DNA of 64,000 nucleotides, from NCBI GenBank assembly GCA_019694515.1, contig JAIBBU010000013.1, positions 2,501-66,500 on the forward strand, read 5' to 3'. The stretch comes from Oligoflexia bacterium. Lineage in GTDB: Bacteria; Bdellovibrionota_C; UBA2361; JBGSMV01. A model generated the notes under the pieces. That model had not been told where the DNA came from. It saw only the letters and a program-made list of their open reading frames with translations, and did no database searches. Below are positions 33,089-42,236 of the stretch, piece by piece; position 1 is the first letter of the stretch, and every line of letters begins with the position of its first letter. The translations under genes were made by a program, and so were the position numbers.

Positions 33089-36000
33089 ATGTCAAACGAG
33101 CTGGTAAAGATCGGATCGAAGCGAGAGCTCCAGAACGGGAGCAACGGACTTTCGCGGCGGCAATTTTTGAAGATCGCCGGTGCCGGATCTACCGCTCTGG
33201 GCGTAGCTGCCTGTACTGATAGTCCAAGCCAAAAAGTTTTGCCTTATGTTAAAGGCGAAGACCAGCAAATTCCTGGGGTCTCGACCTGGTTTTCCTCGAC
33301 CTGCATGGAGTGTACGGCAGGCTGCGGCATCTTAGTTCGCACCCGTGAAGGCCGCGCCGTTAAACTGGAAGGAAATCCTGATAATCCGATTAATCGCGGC
33401 GGTCTTTGCGCCTTGGGTCAGTCCGCGTTGCAGGCGCATTACGATCCCGATCGGATACGCGAGCCGCTGGCTCGAGATAGCGCCGGCATGCTTAAACCCA
33501 TTTCGTGGGAAGATGCTTACGCCAAGGTCGCGGAAGCGCTGAAGGCCAAAGGCAAGCGCGCCATTATTACCGGCGAAGTCAGCGGAGCCGAAGAGGAATT
33601 AATCGCAGAACTCGGCACTGCGATGCAATTCGAGCATGTGGTTTACGATGTCAGTCAACCCGTGGCTTTGGCGCAGGCGTCCGAGGCCGCTTATGGAAGC
33701 TATGGCATACCGGAGTATCGTTTCGACCGCGCTGAGGTGGTGCTGAATTTTGGCGCAGACTTTTTTGAAACCTGGATCTCTCCCTGCGGTTACGCGCGCG
33801 ACTGGGCTGCGATGCGCCGCAGTGGCAAGGTTCACCGCGTTATTCACGTTGAGCCGCGGCTCTCACTGACCGGTGCGAATGCTGATTTGTGGCTGCCCTC
33901 TCAACCAGGCAGTGAGATTGCCCTAGGCCTCGCGGTCATGAAGCGGCTGCTGGAAAAGGGTCGCGGCGCGAATTTGAGCTCCGATGTGCGTGCAAAGTTA
34001 GCGGAACTCACGCGCAGTGTCGATCTGGATAAAGTTAGTGCGGAATGCGGAGTGTCCCGCGAAAAAATTCTCTTAGCCGTAGATTATCTCGATCAGGCCA
34101 AGACTTCGTTGGTAATCGCGGGCGGTACTGCTGCTTCAACCGACAACGCCCTGTCGCTGCAGCTGGTTTGCGCTTTCTTAAACATGCTGCTCGAAAATGT
34201 CGGCGAAAGTGTGTTGCTCGAAAATATGCGCAAGCCGCGCTCGTCTCTGAGCAAAGTTGCGACGCTGATCGCTGGCATGAAAAAGGGTGAGTACGGCGTG
34301 CTGTTTTTGCGTGGAGTTAATCCGGCCTACGCCTTGCCGTCCAGCCTGGAATACAATTATGCCCGTAAGACCGTCGGCCTCACCGTAAGTTTTGCCACCC
34401 ATTTGGATGAAAGTGCGGCTGCCGCGGATCTGATTCTGCCGGCCAGTACTTCGCTTGAATCGTGGGGCGATGCGCGCCTTGTGCCGGGGGTCTACAGCTT
34501 GATTCAACCGGCCATGGGTACGATCTTCAATACGCGCACATTCGGCGATGCGGTGATTGAGATTGCGAGGAAAGCAGAGATTAAGAATTTTGGCGGAGGC
34601 AAGAAGGACTTTGCCGAGTACCTTAAGGCCAGCTGGGAAAAACTTTACAGCAATTTGGGTCTGAATGCTGCGGGTGGCTTCAATAGTTTTTGGCTGCGCA
34701 GCGTCGAGCGCGGCGGCTACTTCAAGGAGGCCGCTAGCGGCGAACGCGTTAAGGTCAAAGTTAGTGCGGATGCTTTTCAAATTCGTACCGAGGCCCCAGC
34801 TTTCGATCATAAGGGCACCGACGGCAACTTGGTGACGGTCTATCCGTATCTGTCAGTAAAAAGTTTCGACGGACGCTCCGCTAATCGCCCCTGGTTGCAG
34901 GAGCTGCCTGATCCGATTACCCAGGTTGTTTGGGACAGCTGGGCCGAGTTGAATTCTGCTACCGCCAAGGAATTGGGAGTGGTCCAGGGCGACATGCTGC
35001 AACTTCGCAATTACTATGGCGAGGTCAATGTGCCCGCCTATGTCACCGATTATGTCGCTGATGGGGTTGTCGCAATTCCGATCGGGCAGGGGCATACCGC
35101 CTATGGCCGCTATGCCAAGCAGATCGCGGGCGGGAACGTGTTAGAACTGCTTCCGCCGCGCAGCTCTTCCGAGATCGAAGCAGTCTCGTTGCTGAGCGCC
35201 CGGGCGCAGGCCACGCGAGGGCGTGGTAATCCGAAGTTAGTTAACGTTGATGGCAGCCGTACCCAGACCGGGCGAGATCTGGCGATGTACGATTTGGTTT
35301 CAACTTCGGCAGCAGCTGCGGCGGCCAGTACCGAACATGCAGCCGAGCAACACGGCGAGCATGGCGCAGAGCACGAACACAAGATTAAGCAGATGTATGA
35401 ACAGCGTGAACATCCCCTTTATAAGTGGGGGTTGGCGGTCGATCTTGCGACCTGCACAGGCTGTTCTGCTTGCGTGGTCGCCTGTTATGCCGAAAATAAT
35501 ATTTCGGTTGTAGGCAAGAAAGCCTGCTATGAAGGGCGTGAAATGTCATGGCTGCGCATTGATCGATATTTCGATGGCGGCGGTGAAGAGTTCCATGTCA
35601 GCTTCATGCCGATGATGTGTCAGCAGTGCGGTAACGCGCCATGTGAACCGGTTTGTCCGGTATATGCTACTTATCACAACGAAGAGGGGCTCAATGCGAT
35701 GATTTACAATCGCTGTGTGGGCACCCGTTATTGTTCAAATAACTGCTCGTACAAAGTGCGCCGCTTCAATTGGTATGAGTACGACATCCCCGAGACACTC
35801 GCCTTGCAGTTGAATCCCGATGTGGTTCGCCGCACCGGCGGTATCATGGAAAAGTGCACCTTCTGTGTGCAGCGCATTACTGAGGGTAAGGATCGCGCCA
35901 AGGATCTTGGCCGCAAGGTGCAGGATGGTGATATCCAGCCCGCCTGCGTGCAGGGTTGTCCGACTCAAGCGCTGGCATTTGGGGATTTAAATGATCCTAA

Positions 36001-36112
36001 CAGTAAGGTCTCGAGACTGGGCAAAGATAACCGCGCATATAAAGTCCTCGACCATCACATCAATACGCAGCCATCGATCACTTATCTGCGCGATTTCAAG
36101 TACAGGGCTTAA
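33089..36112 (+). CDS. actB: alternative complex III molybdopterin-like/iron-sulfur subunit ActB
   Basis: 1007 residues. Tat signal SRRQFLKIAG (residues 22-31), then a possible lipobox GVAAC. Residues 60-760 are the molybdopterin-oxidoreductase-like B1 domain, which in studied complexes carries no molybdenum. Here the N-terminal C72-x2-C75-x3-C79-x27-C107 pattern of the family's [4Fe-4S] site is complete. After a His/Glu/Ala linker, the B2 ferredoxin domain (about 775-1007) holds the Cys clusters CTGCSACVVAC, CQQCGNAPCEPVC, CVGTRYCSNNC, CTFCVQRIT and CVQGC, enough for four clusters. It moves electrons from the quinol site on ActC to ActA/ActE. Confidence 0.94.
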   Translation: MSNELVKIGSKRELQNGSNGLSRRQFLKIAGAGSTALGVAACTDSPSQKVLPYVKGEDQQIPGVSTWFSSTCMECTAGCGILVRTREGRAVKLEGNPDNPINRGGLCALGQSALQAHYDPDRIREPLARDSAGMLKPISWEDAYAKVAEALKAKGKRAIITGEVSGAEEELIAELGTAMQFEHVVYDVSQPVALAQASEAAYGSYGIPEYRFDRAEVVLNFGADFFETWISPCGYARDWAAMRRSGKVHRVIHVEPRLSLTGANADLWLPSQPGSEIALGLAVMKRLLEKGRGANLSSDVRAKLAELTRSVDLDKVSAECGVSREKILLAVDYLDQAKTSLVIAGGTAASTDNALSLQLVCAFLNMLLENVGESVLLENMRKPRSSLSKVATLIAGMKKGEYGVLFLRGVNPAYALPSSLEYNYARKTVGLTVSFATHLDESAAAADLILPASTSLESWGDARLVPGVYSLIQPAMGTIFNTRTFGDAVIEIARKAEIKNFGGGKKDFAEYLKASWEKLYSNLGLNAAGGFNSFWLRSVERGGYFKEAASGERVKVKVSADAFQIRTEAPAFDHKGTDGNLVTVYPYLSVKSFDGRSANRPWLQELPDPITQVVWDSWAELNSATAKELGVVQGDMLQLRNYYGEVNVPAYVTDYVADGVVAIPIGQGHTAYGRYAKQIAGGNVLELLPPRSSSEIEAVSLLSARAQATRGRGNPKLVNVDGSRTQTGRDLAMYDLVSTSAAAAAASTEHAAEQHGEHGAEHEHKIKQMYEQREHPLYKWGLAVDLATCTGCSACVVACYAENNISVVGKKACYEGREMSWLRIDRYFDGGGEEFHVSFMPMMCQQCGNAPCEPVCPVYATYHNEEGLNAMIYNRCVGTRYCSNNCSYKVRRFNWYEYDIPETLALQLNPDVVRRTGGIMEKCTFCVQRITEGKDRAKDLGRKVQDGDIQPACVQGCPTQALAFGDLNDPNSKVSRLGKDNRAYKVLDHHINTQPSITYLRDFKYRA

Positions 36113-36117
36113 ACGTT

Positions 36118-37467
36118 ATGGCGTCGACGGCGAAGGAAAAAGAGCTGACCTATAAAGAAGTAAGCGACTCGGTGCTAAAGATGCTCGAAGTCCCGACCGG
36201 CGGCTGGTATGTGCAGCTGCTGATCTGCGTGTCGCTGGTTTTGGTCGGTGCCTCCTGCTGGACCTATCAGATTCTGACCGGCATGTCAGCTTCAGGTAAA
36301 TCGCATCCGATCTCCTGGGGCTGCTACATCACCAACTTCGTGTTCTGGGTTGGTATCGCGCACTCCGGTACCCTGATCAGCGCCGTGTTGCTGCTTTTCC
36401 GGGCACGCTTCCGCATGTCGATTTACCGGCTGGCCGAAGCGATGACGGTGTTTGCGGTGATGACCGCCGGACTTTTTCCGTTGATTCACTTGGGCCGGCC
36501 CTGGTTCTTTTATTGGTTGATGCCCTACCCCAACCAGCGCACCCTTTGGCCGAATTTCCGGTCGCCGCTGCTCTGGGACGTTTTTGCGGTTTCGACCTAT
36601 TTTACGATTTCGGCGGTCTTCTTCTTTGTTGGTTTAGTTCCCGATATTGCGGCTGCGCGCGATCGTGCCAAAACTTTCTTCCGGAAAATGCTTTACGGCA
36701 TTACCTCTTTGGGTTGGACCGGCAGCAACAGCCAATGGAAGCACTATATGGCGGCTTATCTGCTTTTCGCCGCTTTTGCGACGCCGCTTGTAGTCTCTGT
36801 ACATAGCGTGGTGTCCTGGGACTTCGCGATGAGTATCGTGCCGGGCTGGCATGCGACGATCTTTCCGCCTTACTTTGTAGCCGGGGCAATCTTCTCCGGG
36901 GTGGCGATGGTGATAACTTTAGCGATTCCGCTGCGTAAAGTCTTCAAGCTGGAACGCATTATTACCACCGAGCACTTTGACGCGATGAGTAAGCTGATTA
37001 TGTTCACCAGCGGGATCGTGACATACGCGTATATCACTGAATTTTACGTGGCCTGGTTCAGTAATAACTCTTTCGAGCGCTTTCAGTTCTGGTTCCGGCC
37101 CTTCGGAGATTTCTGGGTTGCGTTTTGGGGCATGACTTTCTGCAACTGTATCGCGCCGCTCAGTCTTTGGTATAAGCCGCTGCGCACAAATATCGCATTT
37201 CTGTTCGTTCTTTCGATCATTATCAACATTGGCATGTGGCTGGAGCGCTTCAATATCATCTTCACTTCGCTGGCACGGGAATATATTCCATCGGCCTGGG
37301 GTGGGTATAACTTTTCCTGGATCGATGTGGGAATTACGATCGGCGCATTTGGCTGGTTCGGAATGTGGATGACTTTGTTCGTAAAATTCTTCCCGGCAGT
37401 TGCGATTAGCGAAATCAAGGAGATCTTGCCTTATCCGCTGCGGGACAAACACGCTTTACATCACTAA
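36118..37467 (+). CDS. actC: alternative complex III membrane subunit ActC (NrfD/PsrC family)
   Basis: 449 residues with about ten membrane helices. NrfD-family features: WYVQLLICVSLVLVGASC, GCYITNFVFWVGIAHSGTLIS (conserved His in the quinol pocket), FPLIHLGRPWFFYWL, SVHSVVSWDFAMSIVPGWH, and FPPYFVAGAIFSGVAMVITL. In alternative complex III ActC forms the main quinol-oxidation site next to ActB. It begins 6 bp after actB and ends 7 bp before actD, so it lies inside the operon. Confidence 0.94.
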   Translation: MASTAKEKELTYKEVSDSVLKMLEVPTGGWYVQLLICVSLVLVGASCWTYQILTGMSASGKSHPISWGCYITNFVFWVGIAHSGTLISAVLLLFRARFRMSIYRLAEAMTVFAVMTAGLFPLIHLGRPWFFYWLMPYPNQRTLWPNFRSPLLWDVFAVSTYFTISAVFFFVGLVPDIAAARDRAKTFFRKMLYGITSLGWTGSNSQWKHYMAAYLLFAAFATPLVVSVHSVVSWDFAMSIVPGWHATIFPPYFVAGAIFSGVAMVITLAIPLRKVFKLERIITTEHFDAMSKLIMFTSGIVTYAYITEFYVAWFSNNSFERFQFWFRPFGDFWVAFWGMTFCNCIAPLSLWYKPLRTNIAFLFVLSIIINIGMWLERFNIIFTSLAREYIPSAWGGYNFSWIDVGITIGAFGWFGMWMTLFVKFFPAVAISEIKEILPYPLRDKHALHH

Positions 37468-37474
37468 TTGAGCA

Positions 37475-37987
37475 ATGGCTGGAGACAAAGCAGTAGTTGG
37501 AGTTTTTACCTATCTGGACGATGTGCTAAAGGCCATCGCCAAGGTTAAGTCGGCGCAGCTCGATTTTCGTGCTTATGCGCCGTTCGGTTGCCCGGAAATT
37601 ACCGAAGCTGCTGATGAGCAGCGCAGCCCCGTACGCTATTTTAATATCACCGGCGCGCTGACCGGCTTGGTCTTTGGATTCGCCTTGGCAATTTTGTGTT
37701 CGCTGGATTATCCGCTGCGGGTAAGTGCGAAGGACGTGGTTTCGATCCCCGGCTTTGTGGTGATTGGCTACGAATGCACGATTTTGTTCGGCGGTCTGGC
37801 GACCTTGCTGGCCGTGCTGCATTTTTGCAGACTTCCGGACATTCTGCGCAAGGTCGGGTACGATCCACGCTTTACCGACGATAAATTTGGAATCGTCGTC
37901 AGCTGCACTGGCAGTCAGAGCGACGATGTACAGAGCACCTTGAAGAGTTGTGGTGCGGATGAAGTTCAAGTGAAGGACGGGCTTTGA
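37475..37987 (+). CDS. actD: alternative complex III subunit ActD (DUF3341)
   Basis: 170 residues. N-terminal soluble domain (VVGVFTYLDDVLKAIAKV; APFGCPEI) is followed by two helices (GALTGLVFGFALAILCSL and YECTILFGGLATLLAVL), and the C-terminal part is FTDDKFGIVVSC. This is the DUF3341 architecture of ActD, a cofactor-free membrane subunit that stabilises the complex. It starts 7 bp after actC; actE begins 2 bp after its stop. Confidence 0.92.
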   Translation: MAGDKAVVGVFTYLDDVLKAIAKVKSAQLDFRAYAPFGCPEITEAADEQRSPVRYFNITGALTGLVFGFALAILCSLDYPLRVSAKDVVSIPGFVVIGYECTILFGGLATLLAVLHFCRLPDILRKVGYDPRFTDDKFGIVVSCTGSQSDDVQSTLKSCGADEVQVKDGL

Positions 37988-37989
37988 TT

Positions 37990-38490
37990 ATGAAATTGTT
38001 CAAGGCATCGGCAATCGTGTTGTTGACCTGCTGGGCGGTGAAGGTCCAGGCGTTGCCGTTCAATGACGACATGGTTGATGTCCAGCCGCGCGCCGGTAGC
38101 ATCATGAAGCCCAAGCCGTTGGGGAGCATTCCGCGCGGCTCGCTGAGCTACACCCTCCAATCGCGCGAGGAGGCGTTAGCGTTGAATAATCCCGTTGCTG
38201 CGGATGAGCGCTCGATCGCCAATGGGCGGCGGCTGTTCAATATGCATTGCTATACCTGCCACGGCGACATTTCAAAACCGACCGTCGTGCCGGGGCCTTC
38301 CGGAGCAAAATTCGAATTCAAAAAGCCCCCCGATATCAGCAGTGGTGATTTTAAGACCCGCACCGACGGTGGTATTTTTGCCACGATGTATTTCGGGCAA
38401 GGTCTGATGCCGCGGCTTGGGTGGAAGCTTTCGCCTCAGGAGAAGTGGGACATCATTAACTATCTTCGCAAGGTTCAGTCCACAAAGTAG
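37990..38490 (+). CDS. actE: alternative complex III monoheme cytochrome c subunit ActE
   Basis: 166 residues from the ATG at 37990. A signal peptide (MKLFKASAIVLLTCWAVKVQA) precedes mature FNDDMVDVQPRAGS; LLTC is not a good lipobox, so lipidation is doubtful. One heme site, C87-Y-T-C90-H91, and a Met in GLMPRLGWKLSP as likely sixth ligand, in a class I cytochrome c fold ending WDIINYLRKVQ. ActE accepts electrons beside ActA and hands them to a terminal oxidase or soluble cytochrome. It is separated from actF by 8 bp. Confidence 0.92.
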   Translation: MKLFKASAIVLLTCWAVKVQALPFNDDMVDVQPRAGSIMKPKPLGSIPRGSLSYTLQSREEALALNNPVAADERSIANGRRLFNMHCYTCHGDISKPTVVPGPSGAKFEFKKPPDISSGDFKTRTDGGIFATMYFGQGLMPRLGWKLSPQEKWDIINYLRKVQSTK

Positions 38491-38498
38491 GAACAGCT

Positions 38499-39791
38499 AT
38501 GTCGCATGTCGCTCTAAATATAAACATCGAGGAAGTGCTTGAGGCTGGACCGATTAAGTCCAGCTCAACTGTTTCCAAGCTTGGCTGGGCCGGCATACTG
38601 ATCGGATTCTGCGGTTTCTTCGGCGCAATGTTCAGCGGCTACCCTTTGGAATTGTTGTGGGGGGCCTATTTCACCAATGTGGTTTTCTGGATGGGGCTGG
38701 CTGCGGGCGGCGTGATCGTTTGTGTTGCGGTGCAAATCGTAAGGGCAGCCTGGTCACCGCCGATTCGGCGCATCGCGGAGGCCAATGTGGCTTTCTTGCC
38801 GTGGGCCTGGTTGGCGCTGCTTGGAACTTGGTGGGGGCGGGAATATCTCTTTTATTGGGGCAAGCACCCCATGCCCGGTCGTGAAGGCTGGATGCAGCCT
38901 TGGTTTGTTTATTTGCGTTTTGGCGCGCTGTTTCTGTTCTTGTTCTTTATGATGTGGCGCTATGTCAGCATGTCGCTGCGCAGCGATATCGGGATGTTGC
39001 GGGAGCGCAACTCGAGCCGATCGCGCTGGAGCAGCTGGATTCACCAGTATCTGGCCCGGGAATGGAAAGGGTCTGATGCCGAAGTTCTAAATCTGCAGCG
39101 CAGGTTATCCTGGAATGCGCCGCTGCTGCTTTTGATCTATGTGGTGGTGTTCTCGCTTTTCTCCTTCGAGATGGTGATGGGCATGGATCCAGTGTGGTAC
39201 TCCAATCTGTTTGGCGCCTTTGAATTTTGCGGAAATTTATATATCGCCTGGGCGATGACCGCGGTGCTCACGATCTATTTTGTCAATCGCAGTCCCGAGT
39301 ATGCCCGTACGGTTTCGACTCAGCAGCTGTGGGATCTCGGCAAATTGACCTTTGGATTCTGCATGCTGTGGGGCTATATGTTCTTCAGTCAGTTTCTGCC
39401 GCAGTGGTACGGCAATCTGCCCGAAGAAACTCAGTGGTTGATTCTGCGTACCCGCGAATTTCCCTGGAAAGGACTGGGTTGGATCACTTTCGCGATGTGC
39501 TTCATCGTGCCCTTTATCGTTTTGCTTAGCGAAGATGTGAAGCGCGCCCCTAAGGCCCTGCGTTTGATCTGTATTGTAATCCTGCTGGGTGTCTGGCTCG
39601 AGAGATACATGGTGATTATGCCGGAGCTTAGTCCGGGACGGATTCCGCTGCGGTTGAATGAGATTTTGGTGGAAATTTCGATCTATCTGGGTTTCCTCGG
39701 AGCTTACCTGCTCAGTATCCAGAGTTTCATTACGAAGTTCCCATTTGTGCCGGTCTCGCATCCGATGACGCGCGGCAGTAAGAGCTGGTAG
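38499..39791 (+). CDS. actF: alternative complex III membrane subunit ActF (NrfD-like)
   Basis: 430 residues, about ten membrane helices, homologous in plan to ActC: LGWAGILIGFCGFFGAMFSG, GAYFTNVVFWMGLAAGGVIV and FFMMWRYVSMSLRSDI, then FSLFSFEMVMGMDPVWYSN and MLWGYMFFSQFLPQWYGN. ActF is the second quinone-interacting NrfD-like subunit, thought to help with proton movement. It is the last gene of the operon; no cytochrome oxidase genes follow, in contrast to many act operons. Confidence 0.93.
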   Translation: MSHVALNINIEEVLEAGPIKSSSTVSKLGWAGILIGFCGFFGAMFSGYPLELLWGAYFTNVVFWMGLAAGGVIVCVAVQIVRAAWSPPIRRIAEANVAFLPWAWLALLGTWWGREYLFYWGKHPMPGREGWMQPWFVYLRFGALFLFLFFMMWRYVSMSLRSDIGMLRERNSSRSRWSSWIHQYLAREWKGSDAEVLNLQRRLSWNAPLLLLIYVVVFSLFSFEMVMGMDPVWYSNLFGAFEFCGNLYIAWAMTAVLTIYFVNRSPEYARTVSTQQLWDLGKLTFGFCMLWGYMFFSQFLPQWYGNLPEETQWLILRTREFPWKGLGWITFAMCFIVPFIVLLSEDVKRAPKALRLICIVILLGVWLERYMVIMPELSPGRIPLRLNEILVEISIYLGFLGAYLLSIQSFITKFPFVPVSHPMTRGSKSW

Positions 39792-39861
39792 AGGCTAACT
39801 ACTCTAAATCGCTAGATTTTTAAAATACTCTGAAGAAATTGGGCGATTGTGTTAATCTAAC

Positions 39862-39886
39862 TAGGATGGGAAAAAATCCCATCCTA
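39862..39886. promoter_or_regulatory. perfect 10-bp inverted repeat with A5 loop upstream of the DUF6502 regulator
   Basis: TAGGATGGGA-AAAAA-TCCCATCCTA, 54 bp before the DUF6502 start and 71 bp after actF. No U-tract follows, so an operator (possibly autoregulatory) is more likely than a terminator, although as RNA it would also fold. Confidence 0.5.
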
Positions 39887-39939
39887 CGAAGAGCATTCTG
39901 GAAACGCGAGAGGTCATATCAGCAGCACTGCGGCAAATA

Positions 39940-40719
39940 TTGCGGCCGATAGCGAAGCTTTGCCTAAAGCATTCTCTGAAGCTGGGCGAAATTGTGGAGC
40001 TGGTAAAAAGCGTAATGGTCGAATCCGCAATTCAAGAGCTACGGGATGACGGCGCGACCTTGAGTGCCAGCAGAATTAGTGCCGCCACTGGAGTGCACCG
40101 GAAAGATGTTAGCAAATTGCTGGCTGCCAAACCGCTCAAGCACCGCGAGAAAAATTTAGTATCAAGAGTGATCGGTCAGTGGCAAGCTGACCGGCGTTTT
40201 TGTTCCGCTCCAGGTAAGGCTCGGGCATTGGGAGTAGAGGGCAAGCGTAGTGAATTTGCTCAGCTCGTTTCGACTGTCAGCGCGGATTTGAATCCCTATA
40301 CCGTGCTCTACGAAATGGAACGGCTAGATCTGGTGAGCCGTCATGGCGCCGTAATTAAATTAACCAAAGGGCTTTTTCTCCCGCGGGGAGATATTAAGCA
40401 GAGTTTTGCCTTATTGGGCCGCGATGTTGAGGATCTTTGCGAAGCCGTCCAGGAAAATGTTTTTAATAATCCAGCCGTGCCCAATCATCACATCCAGACC
40501 GAATATGACAATATTCCGCTGGAAAGGGTGCCGCAAATCAAGCAGTGGCTGTTCAATGAAGGTGCAAAATGGCACCGCAAGCTGCGAAGTTATTTAAGTC
40601 AATTGGATCGTGATCTGACGCCCGCTCAATCGACAGGGCCGGGACGTGCTCGCGTAGTGCTCGGATCTTTTAGTCGCATTGAAGATGTGAGCTTAGCTTT
40701 AAAAAGGGAGAGGCGATGA
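39940..40719 (+). CDS. DUF6502 family putative transcriptional regulator
   Basis: 259 residues from a TTG at 39940. The frame is open upstream (codons for ISAALRQI), which also looks family-like, so the true start may be slightly earlier. The N-terminus (RPIAKLCLKHSLKLGEIVELVKSVMV) is the DUF6502 signature. A winged-helix region follows (TLSASRISAATGVHRKDVSKLL), with a helix-turn-helix as in MarR-like proteins. The C-terminal half (YTVLYEMERLDLVSRHGAVIKL) looks like a second wing and ligand part. It overlaps the next lipoprotein gene by 4 bp, so it is probably a dedicated regulator of that operon. Confidence 0.82.
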   Translation: MRPIAKLCLKHSLKLGEIVELVKSVMVESAIQELRDDGATLSASRISAATGVHRKDVSKLLAAKPLKHREKNLVSRVIGQWQADRRFCSAPGKARALGVEGKRSEFAQLVSTVSADLNPYTVLYEMERLDLVSRHGAVIKLTKGLFLPRGDIKQSFALLGRDVEDLCEAVQENVFNNPAVPNHHIQTEYDNIPLERVPQIKQWLFNEGAKWHRKLRSYLSQLDRDLTPAQSTGPGRARVVLGSFSRIEDVSLALKRERR

Positions 40720-41405
40720 TACTGCGAAAATGGCTGGGGCTGACGTTAATGGCGTTGGGGCTGTTGTCATGCGGCGGCGGGTCATCTGGCACCGGAGGCC
40801 AGCTCTACCAAGGATCGGTTTACGATCGTGCTGGGCAGCCCTTGGCAGGAGTAAGTGTCACTCTGCTTCAAACCGGAGATAGCGCCCTCACAGACGATCT
40901 GGGAGTTTTCGAGATCTTGTCGGCAGAAAGCCTCGAAGGAGATGTCGAGATTCTGATCGAAGGAAAGGGGCTAAGTGCTTCCGGTCGGATTGACAACGTT
41001 CCCGCCGGAGCTCAGGAGATTACGGTCAGGGTAGATGTTCAGGAGCACAGCGGAACTGTGAGCGAGGTGCAGTTCAAGAAGCGCCGCGAGGATCAGGGTG
41101 GCAATCAGAATCATTCAGGTAACAGCTCTAGCTCCAGTCGGCAGGGTCAAAGTTCATCTTCCAAAGGCAATTCAGGGAAGGATCAGAGTCACGGAAACTC
41201 CTCTTCGCAAAGTAGTAGCCGCAGCTCAAGTTCGGACAGCGAGGACTCCTCAGGGCATGGCGGAGACGACAACGATTCCAGCTCCTCTGATGGTTCCAGC
41301 TCGTCTGGTAATTCTTCGAGTCAATCCAGCTCAGAGCATGACTCAGGGGGGCACGGTTCAAGCGGCGGCTCGCATGGAGGCTCAGGCAGTTCTAGCTCGA
41401 AGTAG
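40716..41405 (+). CDS. Ser-rich lipoprotein with a carboxypeptidase-regulatory-like domain
   Basis: 229 residues. Lipobox LLSC (Cys 19) followed by GGGSSGTGG. Residues 30-110 are a single Ig-like carboxypeptidase-regulatory domain: GSVYDRAGQPLAGVSVTLL, then TDDLGVFEILSAES and VRVDVQE. The C-terminal 100 residues are low-complexity Ser/Gly/His/Asp/Gln (SSSSSRQGQSSSSKG and similar). Such tails are flexible and could bind cations through Asp/His or carry sugars. Coupled to the regulator (4-bp overlap) and 25 bp from the DUF5666 gene. Confidence 0.78.
   Translation: MILRKWLGLTLMALGLLSCGGGSSGTGGQLYQGSVYDRAGQPLAGVSVTLLQTGDSALTDDLGVFEILSAESLEGDVEILIEGKGLSASGRIDNVPAGAQEITVRVDVQEHSGTVSEVQFKKRREDQGGNQNHSGNSSSSSRQGQSSSSKGNSGKDQSHGNSSSQSSSRSSSSDSEDSSGHGGDDNDSSSSDGSSSSGNSSSQSSSEHDSGGHGSSGGSHGGSGSSSSK
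41116..41402 (+). repeat. low-complexity AGC/TCC-rich tract encoding poly-Ser tail
   Basis: Degenerate trinucleotide-like runs (AGCTCT, TCCAGC, AGTTCA) encode blocks of 3-5 Ser separated by Gly, His, Asp or Gln. The mixed codons show selection on the protein rather than recent slippage. Length variation between relatives is expected. Confidence 0.6.
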
Positions 41406-41430
41406 CTCAGATATTATTGATGGAGGACAT

Positions 41431-42213
41431 ATGAGACTAAAAACATTCATAGCAATCTTGGCAGCGGTGTTATTCGCTGCTCCCGTGGCATTTGCCAGCG
41501 GCGGATCGGGCCATGGCGGCGATGATCACTCCGGGCATGGCCGCGGTGATGATGATATTTCGGTGCCCGATGGCTCAATCGTAGTACAGCTAGGTGCGAT
41601 TGAGGCGATCTCTGACAGCCAGCTGGTGGTAGCTGGAACGACCTTTTTGATTGATGACGATACAGAAATCGAAGGGCTTAATGATCAGTCGGCGGAACTT
41701 GCGGACCTAGTAGTAGGCGCCTATGTCAAGGTGAAGGCGATTAAGCAGGACGATTTATCATTGTTAGCGCGGGAAATTGATCTTGAAGATGAGGATGGAG
41801 AGGATCGCGATGAGGATTCCTCCTCCGGTCGAGGCCACTCCCATAACCGGACTGATGACAATATTGCCCAAGCATGCATCTTTCCAAATTTACCCTTAAT
41901 CAGCAAAGCGCTCGAGGCGGAGCTGTCACGGGTCTTAAACTCCGCGGGGGCCGACACCTTCCGTGTAAAGGTCAAGACCAAGGTAAAGAATCGCACGCCC
42001 GCCGTTCGCAATAGCGGATTGGTGGCCTTGGGTGGCGTGAATGTGTCATTCAGCGCAGGCGTTGTTGATGTCAGTGGTGCGGCTTCTCAGGTTGAATGCA
42101 GCGGGGATCTGGATCTGCGCATTACCATTAACCAGAATGGCTCAACCGGCGGTACTCAGATTGTAAACAAAACAATCCCGATTCAGGGTGTCTTCGCTGG
42201 GCGGCAGCACTGA
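41431..42213 (+). CDS. secreted DUF5666-domain protein
   Basis: 260 residues from the ATG at 41431 with a GGAGGA RBS. The longer open frame to 41098 runs through the preceding gene and is not used. Signal peptide (MRLKTFIAILAAVLFAAP, cleavage near AFA-SG), then a His/Asp-rich stretch (GHGGDDHSGHGRGDDD) that could bind metal. Residues about 48-112 match DUF5666, an OB-like domain: GAIEAISDSQLVVAGTTF and DLVVGAYVKVKAI, ending LLAREIDLE. The last 100 residues are a second beta-rich domain. Asp/His patches recur in both this and the preceding lipoprotein, so they may share a ligand. Confidence 0.8.
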   Translation: MRLKTFIAILAAVLFAAPVAFASGGSGHGGDDHSGHGRGDDDISVPDGSIVVQLGAIEAISDSQLVVAGTTFLIDDDTEIEGLNDQSAELADLVVGAYVKVKAIKQDDLSLLAREIDLEDEDGEDRDEDSSSGRGHSHNRTDDNIAQACIFPNLPLISKALEAELSRVLNSAGADTFRVKVKTKVKNRTPAVRNSGLVALGGVNVSFSAGVVDVSGAASQVECSGDLDLRITINQNGSTGGTQIVNKTIPIQGVFAGRQH

Positions 42214-42236
42214 GCGAGATACTATCGATCATATGG

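Noticed and set aside
32476..33144. 222-codon minus-strand frame
   Set aside because: Antisense to actA with its five heme motifs; no independent support.
34178..34810. 210-codon minus-strand frame
   Set aside because: Lies wholly inside actB, whose product is certain; typical antisense shadow.
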